This document shows positions 34,355-41,401 of a stretch of 45,441 bases of DNA, one piece after another. Positions within the stretch are counted from its first letter, which is position 1; each line of letters opens with the position of its first letter. This DNA comes from Tichowtungia sp964398915. Lineage in GTDB: Bacteria; Verrucomicrobiota; Kiritimatiellia; Kiritimatiellales; Tichowtungiaceae. The translations under genes and the position numbers were made by a program. The notes below the pieces were generated by a model. It did no database searches, was not told where the DNA came from, and was given only the letters and a program-made list of their open reading frames with translations. The DNA is taken from positions 1 to 45,441 of the forward strand of contig CAYNOR010000016.1 in NCBI GenBank assembly GCA_964398915.1, in the 5' to 3' direction.

Positions 34355-34591
34355 TTACCAATCCTCCCTGCCGATGGCCTGAGTTTGCAAGCGGGTCAGA
34401 ACGGGATCGGGTTTGGACGGCTCAGTGGAGTAAACCGCATCCAGCTTTTCTCTGACCAGAAGGGCTTCGTGTTCTTCTACGTATTGGCTCACGGCTTGTG
34501 CATAGAGTTCGCTGCGCGAAAGATGCTGCCGCTTTGCAAACTGCTCGGCCAGAGTGAAAATATCATCCGGAATGGATATCGCGGTTTTCAT
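34355..34591 (-). CDS. Ribbon-helix-helix antitoxin of the MazF-type pair
   Basis: A 78-residue protein. The N-terminal ribbon-helix-helix DNA-binding motif is KTAISIPDDIFTLAEQFAKR, followed by LSRSELYAQAVSQYVEEH. The acidic C-terminal tail (about 45-78) would wrap the toxin. This class pairs with PemK/MazF toxins and represses its own promoter as a complex. A perfect operator-like palindrome lies 9 bases before the start codon. Confidence 0.9.
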   Translation of the reverse strand: MKTAISIPDDIFTLAEQFAKRQHLSRSELYAQAVSQYVEEHEALLVREKLDAVYSTEPSKPDPVLTRLQTQAIGREDW

Positions 34592-34599
34592 ACCCGAAA

Positions 34600-34619
34600 G
34601 GTATAACCACGGTTATACC
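34600..34619. promoter_or_regulatory. Operator-like palindrome of the MazEF-type operon
   Basis: GGTATAACCACGGTTATACC has two perfect 9-base inverted arms around a 2-base centre. It lies 9-28 bases upstream of the antitoxin ATG, where an autoregulating RHH antitoxin would bind. The TATAAC and GTTATA halves may also contain the -10 element. Confidence 0.75.
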
Positions 34620-34655
34620 CAGTCAAACTTTTTCCAATTTCGGGTAATATTCCCT

Positions 34656-34717
34656 TAGACGCGCCGCCCTCGTCGCGTTACCAGAAAACAAAAAACGCGA
34701 CGGGGGCGTCGCGTCTA
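34656..34717. repeat. Strong GC-rich inverted repeat
   Basis: The 24-base arms 34656-34679 and 34694-34717 pair at 22 positions around a 14-base A-rich loop. Arm text is TAGACGCGCCGCCCTCGTCG and its inverse. It belongs with the GTAGA...GCG palindromic elements at 17342 and 18944. It lies between the MazEF promoter and the end of the DUF1015 gene and could separate their transcripts, though neither side has a good T-run. Confidence 0.7.
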
Positions 34718-34734
34718 CGTTTGCATACGGATTC

Positions 34735-34777
34735 CTCCACCCTTCCACCAATCCAGTATTCCATCATTCCATTCTTC
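34735..34777 (-). repeat. GGAG/TGG repeat element, short copy
   Basis: On the minus strand: GGAATGATGGAATACTGG, GATTGGTGGAAGGGTGG. Same low-complexity style as 8243-8330, located immediately after the DUF1015 stop codon. Confidence 0.5.
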
Positions 34778-35998
34778 TTAGTCGATCGTATTGACCAGCA
34801 GTCCGTCACGGAGTTTTGGTTCGAACCAGGTGCTCTTCGGCGGCATCAGCAGGTTGGCGTCGGCGACGGCCATGAGCTGGTCGAGTGTGGTCGGATAAAG
34901 CGAGAAGGCGACGATGGCTTCACTGGCATCCACGCGCCGTTCGAGTTCAGGCGTTCCGTGGATTCCGCCGACGAAGTCGATCCGGTTGCTTTCGCGCGGA
35001 TCGGCGATGCCGAGCAGAGGAGCCAGTGCGCGATCCTGCAACACGCTTACGTCGAGCGAAGCCACCGGATCTTTGGACAGCGCCGCCTTCGGCGTCAGTA
35101 GGAACCATTTTCGGTCGATGTACATGCAGACCGCGCCGGGCGCGTCAGGCATTTTTTTGTCGGTTGCGGTAACGGTGAAGGATTTTTCCAAGCCCAGGAA
35201 AAATTCTTCCTGCGACTGACCGTTCAGATCGAAGATGACGCGGTTGTAAGGAAGAATTTTGAGCTGTCCGGCCGGGAAGAGTACGGTGAGGAACCAGTTG
35301 TACGGCTCGTCGCCGGTGTGTTTCGGGTTGGCTTCGCGGCGCATTTTCGCCACGCGCACGGCGCTGGCCGCGCGGTGGTGGCCGTCCGCCACATAAAAAG
35401 CCGGAACCGCTCCAAAGGCGGACTGTACGGCGGCGGAGTCGGCGATTTTCCAGACGGTGTGGATGATGCCTCCGGCGGCGGTAACGCAGTAGAGCGGTTT
35501 TTCCTGCGCGGTTTTCTGCATCAGGCCGGTGATGGCCGCGTTGTCGCGGTAGGTCAGAAAGATCGGGCCGGTGTGGGCATTGGTCCGGTCAACATGCTTG
35601 GTGCGGTCGTCCTCTTTGGCACGGCGGGTTTTCTCATGAATTTTGATTTTGCCGGATTCGTAGTCGGCCACGTTGCAGAGTGCGACGACGCCATACTGAA
35701 TGCGTCCGTCCATTTCCTGACTGTAGAGATACAGTGTCGGCTTTTCTTCACGGATCAATGAACCGCCGGTTTTCAGCTTTTGAAAATTTTCAACGGCCTT
35801 GGCGTAGACGGCGTCGGAGTAGGGGTCGGTGCTTTCCGGCAGATCGATTTCCGAGCGGGTCACACGCAGGAAGGAGAGCGGATTCCCGGCGGCCATTTCC
35901 GCCGCCTGCTTCCGGTCCATCACATCGTAGGGAAGAGTCGCAATTTTATCCGCCAGACCTGCGGCGGGCCGCCATGCTTTGAAAGGATTGATTTTCAT
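34778..35998 (-). CDS. DUF1015 family protein
   Basis: A 406-residue soluble protein of a widespread uncharacterised family. Hallmarks are MKINPFKAWRP at the start, LADKIATLPYDVMDRKQA, NPLSFLRVTRSE, HEKTRRAKEDDRTKHVDRTNAHTGPIFLTY, and the invariant YVADGHHRAASAVR. The frame is open 35 codons upstream, but the conserved N-terminus starts at ATG 35998. It is monocistronic as far as can be seen. The 305-base upstream spacer is made of repeats. Confidence 0.88.
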   Translation of the reverse strand: MKINPFKAWRPAAGLADKIATLPYDVMDRKQAAEMAAGNPLSFLRVTRSEIDLPESTDPYSDAVYAKAVENFQKLKTGGSLIREEKPTLYLYSQEMDGRIQYGVVALCNVADYESGKIKIHEKTRRAKEDDRTKHVDRTNAHTGPIFLTYRDNAAITGLMQKTAQEKPLYCVTAAGGIIHTVWKIADSAAVQSAFGAVPAFYVADGHHRAASAVRVAKMRREANPKHTGDEPYNWFLTVLFPAGQLKILPYNRVIFDLNGQSQEEFFLGLEKSFTVTATDKKMPDAPGAVCMYIDRKWFLLTPKAALSKDPVASLDVSVLQDRALAPLLGIADPRESNRIDFVGGIHGTPELERRVDASEAIVAFSLYPTTLDQLMAVADANLLMPPKSTWFEPKLRDGLLVNTID

Positions 35999-36172
35999 GC
36001 GGCGCAGTCTACCGAACCAGCTGGAAAATGGAACCGCGAAGAAGGAAAAATTAACCGCAAAAGAACGCAGAGATCGCAAAAGGTAATTCTGAAACGGACT
36101 CACTGACTCCCAGATTCTTTCTTTGAGTTCCTTGTGATCTTTCGCGGTGAATCAAAAATCGGTTCGGAAAAG

Positions 36173-36240
36173 TTCCGAACATTGGAAAAGGGTAACCGCA
36201 GATGGCGGATGCGCGCAGATGGGTTCCAATGTTTGGAAAG
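36173..36240. repeat. Paired palindromes with CGCAGATGG linker, copy 1
   Basis: TTCCGAACATTGGAA, then CCGCAGATGGCGGATG and CGCAGATGGG, then TTCCAATGTTTGGAA. The same composite recurs at 37112-37182. Palindrome centres are 51 bases apart here. It lies upstream of the DUF1015 gene. Confidence 0.7.
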
Positions 36241-36264
36241 TTGATTCAACCATTTGATGATTTT

Positions 36265-36294
36265 CTGCCAGAGGCAGATCCGCCTTCGGCGGAA
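36265..36294. repeat. Two-hairpin repeat, free-standing copy
   Basis: CTGCC-AGA-GGCAG followed by TCCGCC-TTC-GGCGGA. It is nearly the same as the 29 bases nested in the element at 16220-16248; the loops differ and the stems are kept. Confidence 0.75.
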
Positions 36295-36303
36295 ACGAAG
36301 GAG

Positions 36304-36678
36304 CTATAACGCCCGCTGAATATCCGCCAGCACCCGTTTCATGGCCGCGATGGCTTGGCGCGCCTCCTCTTTATCGGCAGATTCTCCGGGATAACGAAAC
36401 TGGACGGCATATTGCGTGAGCAGTTGCATTTCCTCCCGCATCGGCTCCCAGAGAGGATAAGCCGGGAGGCACAGATCGAGCAGGACTTCCAGATCATGAA
36501 CTTTTGAAAACGCGATCCGCTTTTTGATCAACACGGCTTTAAGATATTTCTCGATGCACTGCTGGGCATGGAAGCAGGCGGAATCATAGTTTGGTTGCTT
36601 ACGGGCACGGTATTCACGCAACGCACTGACGCAATCGCCATCGGCTTTTGCAACCCACTCTTTAATTTGCGCGTTCAT
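36304..36678 (-). CDS. HEPN domain protein (HEPN/MNT pair)
   Basis: A 124-residue helical protein with the HEPN signature NYDSACFHAQQCIEKYLKAVLIKK and KVHDLEVLLDL. In HEPN/MNT toxin-antitoxin pairs the HEPN protein is usually the toxin, often an RNase, and is modified or restrained by the nucleotidyltransferase. Its start overlaps the MNT gene end by 17 bases. This PF05168-like subtype lacks an obvious Rx4-6H catalytic motif, so RNase activity is uncertain. Confidence 0.87.
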   Translation of the reverse strand: MNAQIKEWVAKADGDCVSALREYRARKQPNYDSACFHAQQCIEKYLKAVLIKKRIAFSKVHDLEVLLDLCLPAYPLWEPMREEMQLLTQYAVQFRYPGESADKEEARQAIAAMKRVLADIQRAL

Positions 36679-37009
36679 AAAGCGTTCGGCCTTCGGTTAA
36701 TGCGGAAGTGATAAAAACGTCACTCCGGTTCAGCCGGGCATTGGTTTCCCGAGGGGTCTTAACGATCAGATCGAGAGGGAAACTGCGGCGAACGGCTCTG
36801 CGGATTGCCAAGGCCTGCGCAGAGGCTTTTCCCTTGTGATTCATCACCACCAGCAGATCGACATCGGAATCCTCGGTCGGTCGACCCTGTGCGTAGGAAC
36901 CGAACAGAACAATCTTTTCGGGATGGAATTTTTCTGCCACTTCACGGGCAAACGCATCAATTTTATTCAGGGCGACCATGGCGGCATCGTGCCGGAAACC
37001 TGTTTTCAA
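36662..37009 (-). CDS. MNT-type minimal nucleotidyltransferase
   Basis: A 115-residue nucleotidyltransferase with the motif GSYAQGRPTEDSDVDLLVV; the two Asp residues are metal ligands. LDLIVKTPRE supplies the third acidic position. MNT proteins can neutralise the partner HEPN toxin by adding AMP. ATGs at 37009 and 36979 are both possible. It is first in the two-gene operon, with a composite repeat (37112-37182) upstream. Confidence 0.88.
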   Translation of the reverse strand: MKTGFRHDAAMVALNKIDAFAREVAEKFHPEKIVLFGSYAQGRPTEDSDVDLLVVMNHKGKASAQALAIRRAVRRSFPLDLIVKTPRETNARLNRSDVFITSALTEGRTLYERAN

Positions 37010-37111
37010 GTCAATGCATGGAATTTCCCATCCGACGGGTTAACCGTAAAATTTCGGACAGGATGAAGAGGATCGACCGGATGGCAGGATTTATCTCTCC
37101 AGAGCCACCTC

Positions 37112-37182
37112 TTCCGAACATTGGAGAAGATTATCCGCAGATGAACGCCGATTAACGCAGATGGGTTCCAATGTTTGGAAAG
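37112..37182. repeat. Paired palindromes with CGCAGATGG linker, copy 2
   Basis: TTCCGAACATTGGAG, then CCGCAGATGAACGCCGATTA and ACGCAGATGGG, then TTCCAATGTTTGGAA (37166-37180). The linker has a 10-base period (CGCAGATGAA, CGCCGATTAA, CGCAGATG). Copy 1 is at 36173-36240. Confidence 0.7.
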
Positions 37183-37202
37183 TCCCTGATAACCATTAAC
37201 TT

Positions 37203-37457
37203 TTAACCGGAAATTTTACCGAACTCATCTGCAAGTTTTCCGTAAATTTCCTTCGCATCCTGACCCAGCGCTTCGCACACCCAGAAAAATTCCACCACAT
37301 CCAGCCGCCGCTCGCCGTGCTCAATCCGCCAGACGAAGGACTGTTCGCGTTCCAGTGCATCGGCCAGTTGCTGCTGGGTGAAGCCAGCTTCTGTGCGCAT
37401 AGCGATCAGCTTTTTCAGCACGAAACTGTACTCATCGGAATGGGTGGACTTCTTCAT
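37203..37457 (-). CDS. XRE-family transcriptional regulator
   Basis: An 84-residue helix-turn-helix protein. The lambda-Cro-like HTH is LIAMRTEAGFTQQQLADALE with REQSFVWRIEHGERRLDVVEF, followed by FWVCEALGQDAKEIY. The frame is open 58 codons upstream, but the ATG at 37457 gives a normal XRE length. It is divergent from the SPFH operon, and three CGCA-N3-TGCG palindromes lie between them, so it probably controls itself and that operon. Confidence 0.85.
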   Translation of the reverse strand: MKKSTHSDEYSFVLKKLIAMRTEAGFTQQQLADALEREQSFVWRIEHGERRLDVVEFFWVCEALGQDAKEIYGKLADEFGKISG

Positions 37458-37459
37458 CT

Positions 37460-37527
37460 GACCGCATAATGCGGTCAACTCTTTAAATATCGCAAAATGC
37501 GTTAATTGGTCTTGACCGCAATTTGCG
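37460..37527. promoter_or_regulatory. Three CGCA-N3-TGCG operator-like sites
   Basis: CGCATAATGCG (37463-37473, within the longer perfect GACCGCATAATGCGGTC), CGCAAAATGCG (37491-37501) and CGCAATTTGCG (37517-37527). Centres are 28 and 26 bases apart. The first overlaps the XRE gene's ribosome-site region; the last is 58 bases before the SPFH start. Confidence 0.7.
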
Positions 37528-37584
37528 TTTAAATTTATGTTCTCCGCAGGCGGCGGGTTACGACGAACCGAGCAAAGGGGCTTT

Positions 37585-38604
37585 ATGGCGATAATTAATG
37601 TGGTCAAGTACGATGCGGGCACCGATACCATCTTGGTTTGGAAATATCCTGGAGAAGAACTCCGGCTCGGAACTCAGCTGATTGTCAATCAAAGCCAAGA
37701 GGCCGTTTTTGTTAAAGGTGGACAAGTGGCGGATGTCTTCGGCCCCGGCACACATACTCTTTCAACCGGCAATCTCCCGTTCCTGAACAAGATCGTGAAC
37801 TTTCCCTTCGGCGGCAAAACACCATTCACCGCCGAAGTCTGGTTCGTCAACAAGATCGTCAAACGCGATTTAAAATGGGGAACCAAAGGCGCAATACAAA
37901 TCATCGATCCGCTTTATAACTTTCCGGTCAGCGTCCGTTCATTCGGTCAATGGGGCCTTCGGATTGAAAACTCCCGCAGTTTTATTGCCCAGATCGTTGG
38001 CACACTTCAAACAACCGATACTGCGCGTATCGAAGAATATTTCGCCGGAGAAATCGTACAGAAACTCTCCAATGAGCTGGCCCGCTATTTCGTAGAGAAA
38101 AACGTCTCGGTATTCCAAGTAAGTGCCAAGCTGAATGAGCTGTCAGTATTTATCAAGGGAGACATCAGCCCCGAATTTGAGCGGTTCGGTATCGAAATCG
38201 TTAATTTCAATGTTGAGCGGATCAGCATCCCGCCGGAAGAGCAGCAGAAGTTTCAGGAAATTTTGGCCAAGCGCATGGAAATGGAACAGCTCAGTTCCGT
38301 CAAAGTCGGGCAGGGATATATCGCGGCCCGCACATTCGACACACTCGAAAAAGCGGCGCAAAACGAAAGCGGCTTGGCGGGCGGACTTCTCGCAGGCGGA
38401 CTGGGGCTTGGCATGGGCATGGGTGCCGGAGTGCAGGTTGGTCAGCAGGTTGGCCAGACTATGAGCGTCCAGAGTCAACCAGCCGCAGCACCGGCGGATG
38501 ACCCGATGGCGAAGCTCGAAAAGCTCAAAAAAATGTTTGATGCCGGATTTATCACACAGGACGACTTTGACAAGAAAAAGGCAGAGATACTGGCCACCCT
38601 GTAA
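37585..38604 (+). CDS. SPFH-domain protein with C-terminal SHOCT motif (YdjI-like)
   Basis: A 339-residue protein related to the SPFH/virion-core-like family; B. subtilis YdjI helps PspA reach the membrane. It opens with MAIINVVKYDAGTDTILVWKYPGEEL, then SQEAVFVKGGQVADVFGPGTHTL, the SPFH core, and a Gly-rich segment (about 275-305). It ends with a SHOCT motif (DDPMAKLEKLKKMFDAGFIT). ATG 37585 is preceded by AAAGGGG. It heads an eight-gene operon, divergent from the XRE regulator. Confidence 0.87.
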   Translation: MAIINVVKYDAGTDTILVWKYPGEELRLGTQLIVNQSQEAVFVKGGQVADVFGPGTHTLSTGNLPFLNKIVNFPFGGKTPFTAEVWFVNKIVKRDLKWGTKGAIQIIDPLYNFPVSVRSFGQWGLRIENSRSFIAQIVGTLQTTDTARIEEYFAGEIVQKLSNELARYFVEKNVSVFQVSAKLNELSVFIKGDISPEFERFGIEIVNFNVERISIPPEEQQKFQEILAKRMEMEQLSSVKVGQGYIAARTFDTLEKAAQNESGLAGGLLAGGLGLGMGMGAGVQVGQQVGQTMSVQSQPAAAPADDPMAKLEKLKKMFDAGFITQDDFDKKKAEILATL

Positions 38605-38613
38605 AGGACATTC

Positions 38614-39375
38614 ATGAGCAAACCACAACGTATCCTGCTTACAAGCGCAGCTGGTTATGCCATCACGGCCATCGGCATTTTCGGAATCGGACTGCTGGTT
38701 GTTCCCACTGAATCACGGTCCAATTTGTTCTGGCCCCGGATGCTGTGGACGGAATTTCTGGCTCTACTGATCTGGTTCTCACTGACAGCCTTCTTTCGTA
38801 ATGCAGCCCTCGGACGGGAAGATAAAAATCGGGTCATGGGCATTCTTCCCGCCACGCAAATGATTTTGGTGATCTATGCGGCACTCAGCTTTCTGCTGAT
38901 GATTACCCACTCGCACATGCAGGAGACCGGCCTTGGCAACCGGATGCACCTCATGTTGCAAATCGGACTGGCGGCGGTAACAGGCATTCTGTTTGTTTTT
39001 CTGAACATCACATCAGCCGCCGCCGGGCATGGATTGGAAAAAACTTTCGCGTTCGGAATGTCGCCCGCAGAACTGTGCGCCTCAATCAGGGAACAGGAAG
39101 AACGTATTCATGGGTTTCCTAAGTTGCCTTCCTCTACTCAGATGGAAAGGTCGCTAAAATCACTTCGGGAAAAAATTCATTACTCGCTTCCAGCCGTTGG
39201 CCAGCTTGGCGCTTCATCAGCTTACCGCGAGTTTAGCCAAGAAGTGCAGGCCGCTTGCGACGAGCTGGCTTTTCAGGACGATACAGATTCTCCGGAATGC
39301 GCGGCATTGCAAAAGCGGATTGATGTGCTGATCCGGCTGGTAGATAAAATTTCATCGCAGTCTATCAAGGGGTAA
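38614..39375 (+). CDS. Multi-pass membrane protein of unknown function
   Basis: A 253-residue protein with four hydrophobic segments in the first 135 residues (about 10-30, 43-62, 82-100 and 112-132). A soluble C-terminal half follows with SPAELCASIREQEERIHGF and a helical end. I recognise no named family. It starts 9 bases after the SPFH gene and stops 3 bases before the YidD-like gene, so co-expression is likely. Confidence 0.7.
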   Translation: MSKPQRILLTSAAGYAITAIGIFGIGLLVVPTESRSNLFWPRMLWTEFLALLIWFSLTAFFRNAALGREDKNRVMGILPATQMILVIYAALSFLLMITHSHMQETGLGNRMHLMLQIGLAAVTGILFVFLNITSAAAGHGLEKTFAFGMSPAELCASIREQEERIHGFPKLPSSTQMERSLKSLREKIHYSLPAVGQLGASSAYREFSQEVQAACDELAFQDDTDSPECAALQKRIDVLIRLVDKISSQSIKG

Positions 39376-39378
39376 TGG

Positions 39379-39627
39379 ATGGCATTCATTCGAAAACAGA
39401 CATTTCGGCTGGCGATAAAGAAATCGCTGATTGTCGGGATTCGTTTTTACAAAAAATTTCGTCCGGCATTCACGGTTGGCAAATGCATTTATATTCCATC
39501 GTGTACCGAATATGCCGTTGAAGCAATTGAACGGCACGGAAGCAGAAAAGGGCTGATTCTGACATTGCAAAGACTGAAGCGCTGCAATGGATATAAATAC
39601 AGCTGTGGATTTGACCCGGTTCCATGA
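39379..39627 (+). CDS. yidD: YidD-like membrane insertion factor
   Basis: An 82-residue protein of the YidD family, which helps YidC insert inner-membrane proteins. Hallmarks are IRFYKKFRPAF, CIYIPSCTEYAVEAIERHG, KGLILTLQRLKRC and the C-terminal GFDPVP. Housekeeping yidD normally sits between rnpA and yidC; here it lies inside an SPFH operon, so it is probably a specialised extra copy. Cysteines of the CxxxPxC-like motif are kept. Confidence 0.85.
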   Translation: MAFIRKQTFRLAIKKSLIVGIRFYKKFRPAFTVGKCIYIPSCTEYAVEAIERHGSRKGLILTLQRLKRCNGYKYSCGFDPVP

Positions 39628-39660
39628 CGGAGCTAGGCATAAAACAAGGGAGCTAAAACT

Positions 39661-39930
39661 ATGACCAAGTACGAATACAAAGTGGACTCGATAGAAGCTG
39701 CGGTTACACCGTCGGATATAGCTAAAAAAACGGCAGGGTCAAAAATAAGCAGCCAGATTGAGCTGAAGCTCAAAGAGCTATCAGGTAAAGGGTTCGAATT
39801 TTACAATCAATTTCCGGTTAATGTTGAAGTAAAGAGAGGATGTTTTGCTACGATCCTTAAGCTTCTTAACGTAGATAAAACACCAGACGACATGACCATT
39901 TATACATTGGTGTTCCGCCGCGAAATTTAA
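39661..39930 (+). CDS. Small DUF4177-like protein
   Basis: An 89-residue protein. The start KYEYKVDSI and the later LKLKELSGKGFEFYNQF resemble the DUF4177 pattern (YEYKVV...LNELGAEGWEL). The C-terminal strand is TIYTLVFRREI. The function of that family is unknown. From here to about 41400 the DNA is visibly more A+T-rich than the rest of the window. Confidence 0.6.
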   Translation: MTKYEYKVDSIEAAVTPSDIAKKTAGSKISSQIELKLKELSGKGFEFYNQFPVNVEVKRGCFATILKLLNVDKTPDDMTIYTLVFRREI

Positions 39931-39944
39931 TTCCTAGGAGCGGT

Positions 39945-40787
39945 ATGAAAGATTGTAAAACCTGCGGAGCCCCCCTTGAGGGGGATCCGCTTCAGAAGAG
40001 CTGGACTTGCGGTTACTGTAAGACTATCAACTTTAATGAGAACCTCATTAAAGAGCATATAGCAAAGATTGATTTCACCAAGGCACACAACCTTCTTCAG
40101 GTAGCCATGACCGCCTACGATTGCGGTGATTACACCAAAGCGCAGGAGGTATTCGAGAGGGTTCTTATTGAGGACTCCGGCAATCTTGACGCGTGGGTCT
40201 ATTCTGCTTTGGCGGTTTCTTTTGCGACGAACATCACGCGTTACGAAGCCTCAGCAAAGAGGGCTCTAGCCTGCCTGAACAGAGCGCAGGCGATTGATTC
40301 CGGCAGTGATATTTTTAAGGTCGGTCGAAGCGTGTGCGCGAACAATATGGGGCGAGTTGCTCTAAATGCGGTGTCTAAACATTTCGATGATGCAAAAAAG
40401 GCTTGGCATGGATATGAGTCCACCGACAAAGCACGTGCTACATCGATGGTAAATGACGAACTGAATTCCGCTTTTTTATACGCGGAACACGCCCTGTCAT
40501 TAGATCCAGACGATTTGAAAATCAGCGGAGGAATTGCCGTCCTTGTTGTGTTAAGTGACCGCTTCTATAAAGGTGGCAATCCCAAGAAAAGTGTTGTCGA
40601 GAAGGCTCAATCTATCCTTTCCATGATCAAGGAAAAGAATCCTTCACTCTACGCTGAGTTTGCCAAAGTGCTGGAGGTAAAGAAGAAATCTGGATGTGCT
40701 GGGCAGGCCGCTCTTTTGCTTTTTGTATTCACGCTATGCGGGGTTGCGCTTGCCGAAGGTTTGTCGCGGTTAATTGGAGCGGTATAA
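39945..40787 (+). CDS. Zinc-ribbon, TPR-like protein with C-terminal membrane helix
   Basis: A 280-residue protein. The N-terminal zinc ribbon has C4-x2-C7 and C22-x2-C25 (CKTCGAPL and CGYCKTIN). TPR-like helical repeats span about 45-225 (AYDCGDYTKAQEVFERVL, LDAWVYSALAVSF, AEHALSLDPDDL). A C-terminal hydrophobic helix lies at about 253-272 (GQAALLLFVFTLCGVALAEG). The zinc ribbon plus membrane segment recalls YdjG of the B. subtilis ydjFGHI operon, which also has an SPFH protein; this is an analogy, not shown homology. Confidence 0.7.
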   Translation: MKDCKTCGAPLEGDPLQKSWTCGYCKTINFNENLIKEHIAKIDFTKAHNLLQVAMTAYDCGDYTKAQEVFERVLIEDSGNLDAWVYSALAVSFATNITRYEASAKRALACLNRAQAIDSGSDIFKVGRSVCANNMGRVALNAVSKHFDDAKKAWHGYESTDKARATSMVNDELNSAFLYAEHALSLDPDDLKISGGIAVLVVLSDRFYKGGNPKKSVVEKAQSILSMIKEKNPSLYAEFAKVLEVKKKSGCAGQAALLLFVFTLCGVALAEGLSRLIGAV

Positions 40788-40821
40788 GCGACAAGGTCGT
40801 GGCAAAGAAAGGAGTTTATCT

Positions 40822-41118
40822 ATGGGAATTAGCATCAGCGATATTAAAACAGGATATGAGTACCAAACGCCAAACGAGCAGGATCGATTGGTGTTGGGGT
40901 TTGATAAAAATGGTCGTGTTGTATATGCCAGTCGTGGTGGCAAAGTGAAGAATGAATATAATGCCAGATATGCTTGCAAGAAGGAACGGTTTGCAAAGGC
41001 ATGTAGCCAGAAGGGAAGCAAATTCAGAGCCTCTGCGCTGAAGAAAATAATAAAGGATTTAAGGGCGGATATTCTCTTGGAAAAACCGCACCAAAAAAAG
41101 CCAAGTAGAAAAATTTAA
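40822..41118 (+). CDS. Small basic protein of unknown function
   Basis: A 98-residue Lys/Arg-rich protein with MGISISDIKTGYEYQT and LVLGFDKNGRVVYASRGG, and a basic helical C-terminus. The start is supported by AAAGGAG seven bases upstream; an earlier in-frame ATG at 40774 would overlap the previous gene. No family recognised. Nucleic-acid binding is possible from the charge alone. Confidence 0.6.
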   Translation: MGISISDIKTGYEYQTPNEQDRLVLGFDKNGRVVYASRGGKVKNEYNARYACKKERFAKACSQKGSKFRASALKKIIKDLRADILLEKPHQKKPSRKI

Positions 41119-41155
41119 TATTCGAGAAATAGAAAAAACCGACTAACGGAGCTTA

Positions 41156-41401
41156 ATGAATACTCAAGGCAGTGAGATTATAAGGCAAAGCATAGCGCTT
41201 AGGGCAAAAGGCCGGTTCGATGAGGCGATCAAACTTATTGAAAAGAATATTGATGCAATCGATCCAGATATCCGTTTAAACGCATGGCTTGAGGCATTTA
41301 AGGCGGCCAAGGGGAAAGGTGATGTTGTTCAAGCAAAGAAATATGCCAAGGCAGTAGCGGCGGAAGAACCTGATGTCCCCTCAATCCAAGAATACTTGTA
41401 A
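41156..41401 (+). CDS. Small TPR-like protein
   Basis: An 81-residue helical protein with ALRAKGRFDEAIKLIEKNID and GKGDVVQAKKYAKAVAAEEP, which look like two degenerate TPR units. It has no signal peptide or membrane helix. Its 3' end overlaps the next gene by 29 bases. Confidence 0.6.
   Translation: MNTQGSEIIRQSIALRAKGRFDEAIKLIEKNIDAIDPDIRLNAWLEAFKAAKGKGDVVQAKKYAKAVAAEEPDVPSIQEYL

Larger units (their letters stand above)
35999..36303. other. Gene-free spacer upstream of the DUF1015 gene
   Basis: No gene is visible. It holds an inverted pair (36053-36082, AACCGCAAAAGAACGCAG..., facing 36118-36148, ...GATCTTTCGCGGT), two TTCC-N7-GGAA palindromes (36173-36187 and 36224-36238) joined by CGCAGATGG text, and the two-hairpin repeat at 36265-36294. 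Confidence 0.6.
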
